A DNA stretch of 64,000 nt, from the NCBI GenBank assembly GCA_013397455.1, contig VYZB01000756.1, positions 62,001 to 126,000 on the forward strand, in the 5' to 3' direction. The notes beneath the pieces were generated by a model, which saw only the letters and a program-made list of their open reading frames with translations, searched no databases and was not told the origin of the DNA. Origin of the DNA: Crotophaga sulcirostris. Its lineage: Eukaryota; Chordata; Aves; Cuculiformes; Crotophagidae. Positions 61,346 through 64,000 of this stretch are shown here, one piece after another. Position 1 is the stretch's first letter, and every line of letters begins with the position of its first letter. Position numbers and translations under genes: made by a program.

Positions 61346-63973
61346 AAATAAAAAAATCTTGTAGTTACAAGCCCTGTTGAGATCTGCAGATTGATTGATG
61401 CAAGGCTGTATTGGTGCTTTACCTCAAAGACCTCCCCCAAGCCACTGCTAGCACCAAACATGACTGCCTGTCTGGGTGGCAGCAGCAAGGAGATGTTACA
61501 CCTCTGAAACCTCTGTTTATGCCCAGTTCACTCCAGTCTAGTATGAGCAATGAAAAGGAAGTATATTTGCATGATTTTTTTTCAAAACTTTGTCAGCATT
61601 CCAGCAAGAGAAGTAAAGCTGAATTCCACGAATGCACCCTCCTCTCCAACAAATATTTTTAGCTGGCTTTGGTAATTATACTTATCTAAACCCAAAGGAG
61701 ATTTGGAGACTGCCTCTTTCATTAACAGCTATGACAGTAGCTGAGATCAGCTGGGGAATCCTGTTATTTCTCAGCTTGGCAGCTAGACATACTCATCAAT
61801 ACTTCAGCATTGCATGGCCATGTAAAAAAAGTCACAGGGTTGCTCAGGTAGGCAGTATGCGACAGTGTAATTAAAGCAGTACTATAAGCATACAGGTAAA
61901 TATTTATGCTGTGTTTGTTACTTGCTTGCCCAGAGTAGGGAGATGCTACAGGAACTTTTATGTGCTTACAAATAAAACCTAACTCCAAATGTGGATGAAA
62001 GAAGTTTTGCACAGCATGCAAGGAAGGGAGTAACTAAGACAATCACAAAGCCTCAGGGTAGCTATCATGTACCATAAATATAATTCTTGCCTATATTTTC
62101 TTGATGCCAGTGTAGCTCATTTCCTCCCAGAAAAAAAAAATCTGAACCCCTAGTTAATAGATGGCTTGATAATATTTTATGCAACTTGGCTGTGTCTCTG
62201 ATGCAGAGCATAAAGTAAGCCATTAAAATTCAGCTGTTAAAGTGCCACTTTTTCTTTTAGTCACCAAGGGAATCAGCAGGGAAAAGACAACATAAGCCTG
62301 CTATTGCTGACAGACTGTCTCCACTTGTCTGCAGAACGGCTGCTCGAGGTTTGCCAGCATGAGCTCAAGAGATTTTTTTTTTGTTACTTTTTTTTTCTTA
62401 AGATGCATGGGTTTTATTCTTTAGCATCAAAATGACAGTTTTCCTGTTTCTGAGACTTGACACAGGCCTTTAAATTTTTTGGTGTTGTTGTTGAACTCCA
62501 AAAAATTCAATTCAGAAGCCAAACTTGCAGACTGGCATGCAGAAATGCAGTCTTGTCTGCTAAAAGCCCTGTGGTCAGGATGCACTGCTTAAGAAAATGG
62601 AAGCAGAGATTTCCATTCTTCAGCAGAAATGGGATTTTATAAACAACAGGAGAAGTCTGTGGTTGGGCTATAGGAGAGGAATAGAGTAAAAAATACTCTT
62701 ATCAATACATTGATCTCTGTAGGAGGCTTTATTCCTTGCCCACTGATGATGGGAAGCATGTATGTTCAAGCCATATTGTAAGAAGCATGTCTTTTATCTT
62801 CCTACTAATATCCAATTTGTAATGGAAACCTCCTGTAGGAACTTAGATCTAGAAAAGATATCTCATAATGTGAGGGCTTATAGCCTGGTGGGAAACTAAT
62901 GCCCCAGTGTAACACAGTGCAATGATTAGATGATAAAGTTGGGCAAAAGCAGTCTGAAGTAAAACATAAAATGCTAACTGTTGGGGCAACCAAATACTGG
63001 AACGGGAAACTGGGTAGTCACCCTTGTAGTTTAGGATCTTTAAGATGAGACCAGATGGTTGGGCAAAAGATGACTTTCAGGTATAATTTGCATAGCTAGG
63101 ACATACAGGGCTGGGGCTGAGTGGCTCTGCTGTTCTCCCCTGATATGTGGGCACCTGTGAAACTTTCTGTTCCTTCCCTTCTAGTGTGGGCCATGGAGGG
63201 AATGAGATTGCTTGCAGCACCCTCACAGCATCTGCAGCTCTGCAGGAAGGCAATGATTAGTGTCAAATTCATAGTGCTCATTTTCTGTATATGGGATTCA
63301 GAAATGAGTCACCCTCCCAGGCATCAGGGACTGGACAGTGCCAGAAACTGGCCAGTAGCTGAGCTGGACAAAATGAGTCCCCCTCCTCTATGGAGCTGCA
63401 GCAAATCCTGTCTTGCAAAGCCCGGTGGGTGTGTTTTGACCACAATTGCAGAGCTGTAATGATAATAGGATTCAGGATTAAGAATATATCCCCCTCTGCA
63501 TTAGACTGAGAGAGAAGAGTTATCTCCATGAAGTGTAATTTGCCTGCTTGATTCAAACAACTATATTCCACTTAATCAGATTCCAGCCATTTCTCTTAGC
63601 ACTTTACTTGATGCCCTGGACTCTGAATAAAAACTCTTCACATTAGTTTGGGAGGTACTGGATGCCTGCACCATTTTCCTTTCTGTCTCTGAAATGTGGC
63701 AAAGAAAAGTGGGACTGTTACGGCAGTTTCAGGCTTTGGAGCCTTGGTTTCCTTGCCTTGTCTCACCTGTGATGCACTATGTTCTAGCATTCTGCTAAAG
63801 AAATACTGTATCATTTATCATTGGGACTTCATTTATATAGGGACTTCAGGGTAATATAATTTAATGGCCTAAAATATACATTAGATTAGCTGTTTTAAGA
63901 ACCCTTTAGACTATAAGAAACTATGAAAAGCACATATATGTCTGTCTGACTCAATTTCACAAAATAGCAAAAC
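61346..63973. other. Upstream flank of BEST3, no coding sequence seen
   Basis: Probably BEST3 intron 1 or intergenic DNA toward RAB3IP, the next gene in the conserved order. T-runs occur near 62370-62398. No exon could be identified; a short non-coding BEST3 exon 1 could be present but cannot be told from sequence. Confidence 0.5.
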
Positions 63974-64000
63974 AGGTTGGAACTAGATGATCTAGAAGTT
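63974..64000 (+). mobile_element. Start of a CR1 3'-end fragment cut by the window edge
   Basis: The last 27 bases read GGTTGGAACTAGATGATCT and onward, which is the conserved stretch just before the CR1 3' octamer tail. Only this edge is visible. Confidence 0.6.

Noticed and set aside
60970..61488. 172-codon minus-strand frame over the first BEST3 coding exon
   Set aside because: It is out of frame with the conserved bestrophin N-terminus and runs through a microsatellite.

Overview
This is a window of vertebrate nuclear DNA, almost certainly from a bird. Genes are split by GT-AG introns, intergenic DNA is AT-rich, and there is one GC-rich CpG-island promoter. At least six CR1 LINE fragments of the avian type are present, with 3' ends in the ATTCTATG-type octamer. 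The gene order matches the conserved tetrapod block FRS2 - CCT2 - LRRC10 - BEST3 (human 12q15), with an extra aspartic-protease gene between LRRC10 and BEST3.

Layout. 1 to ~3.9 kb is probably the distal 3' UTR of FRS2 (+), ending at an AATAAA. 3.9-6.4 kb is intergenic with one CR1. 6.4-7.1 kb is the CpG-island promoter of CCT2. 6.6-21.06 kb is CCT2 (+, 16 coding exons, 535 aa, complete). Its introns hold two tandem CR1s, a decayed endogenous-retrovirus integrase fragment (~18.9-19.6 kb) and an unidentified set of antisense reading frames (13.5-14.3 kb). 23.6-24.5 kb is LRRC10 (-, single exon, 278 aa), tail-to-tail with CCT2. 29.4-38.4 kb is a TATA-driven secreted or endosomal pepsin-family protease (+, 9 exons, 405 aa) of cathepsin E / nothepsin type. 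44.1-61.2 kb is BEST3 (-, 9 coding exons, 669 aa, complete), tail-to-tail with the protease. The last 2.8 kb lies upstream of the first BEST3 coding exon and shows no coding sequence.

The genes do not form a pathway. CCT2 is a housekeeping subunit of the cytosolic TRiC/CCT chaperonin, LRRC10 is a cardiac leucine-rich-repeat protein, the aspartic protease is an A1-family zymogen, and BEST3 is a calcium-activated chloride channel with a C-terminal autoinhibitory segment. I rebuilt every exon by hand from splice sites, phase and known protein families. The exon phases close exactly in all three spliced genes.

I see no evidence for a new molecular system. The items most worth a second look are the aspartic protease that interrupts the mammalian gene order, an exon-like relic with one in-frame stop in BEST3 intron 7, and the unidentified antisense reading frames in CCT2 intron 9.
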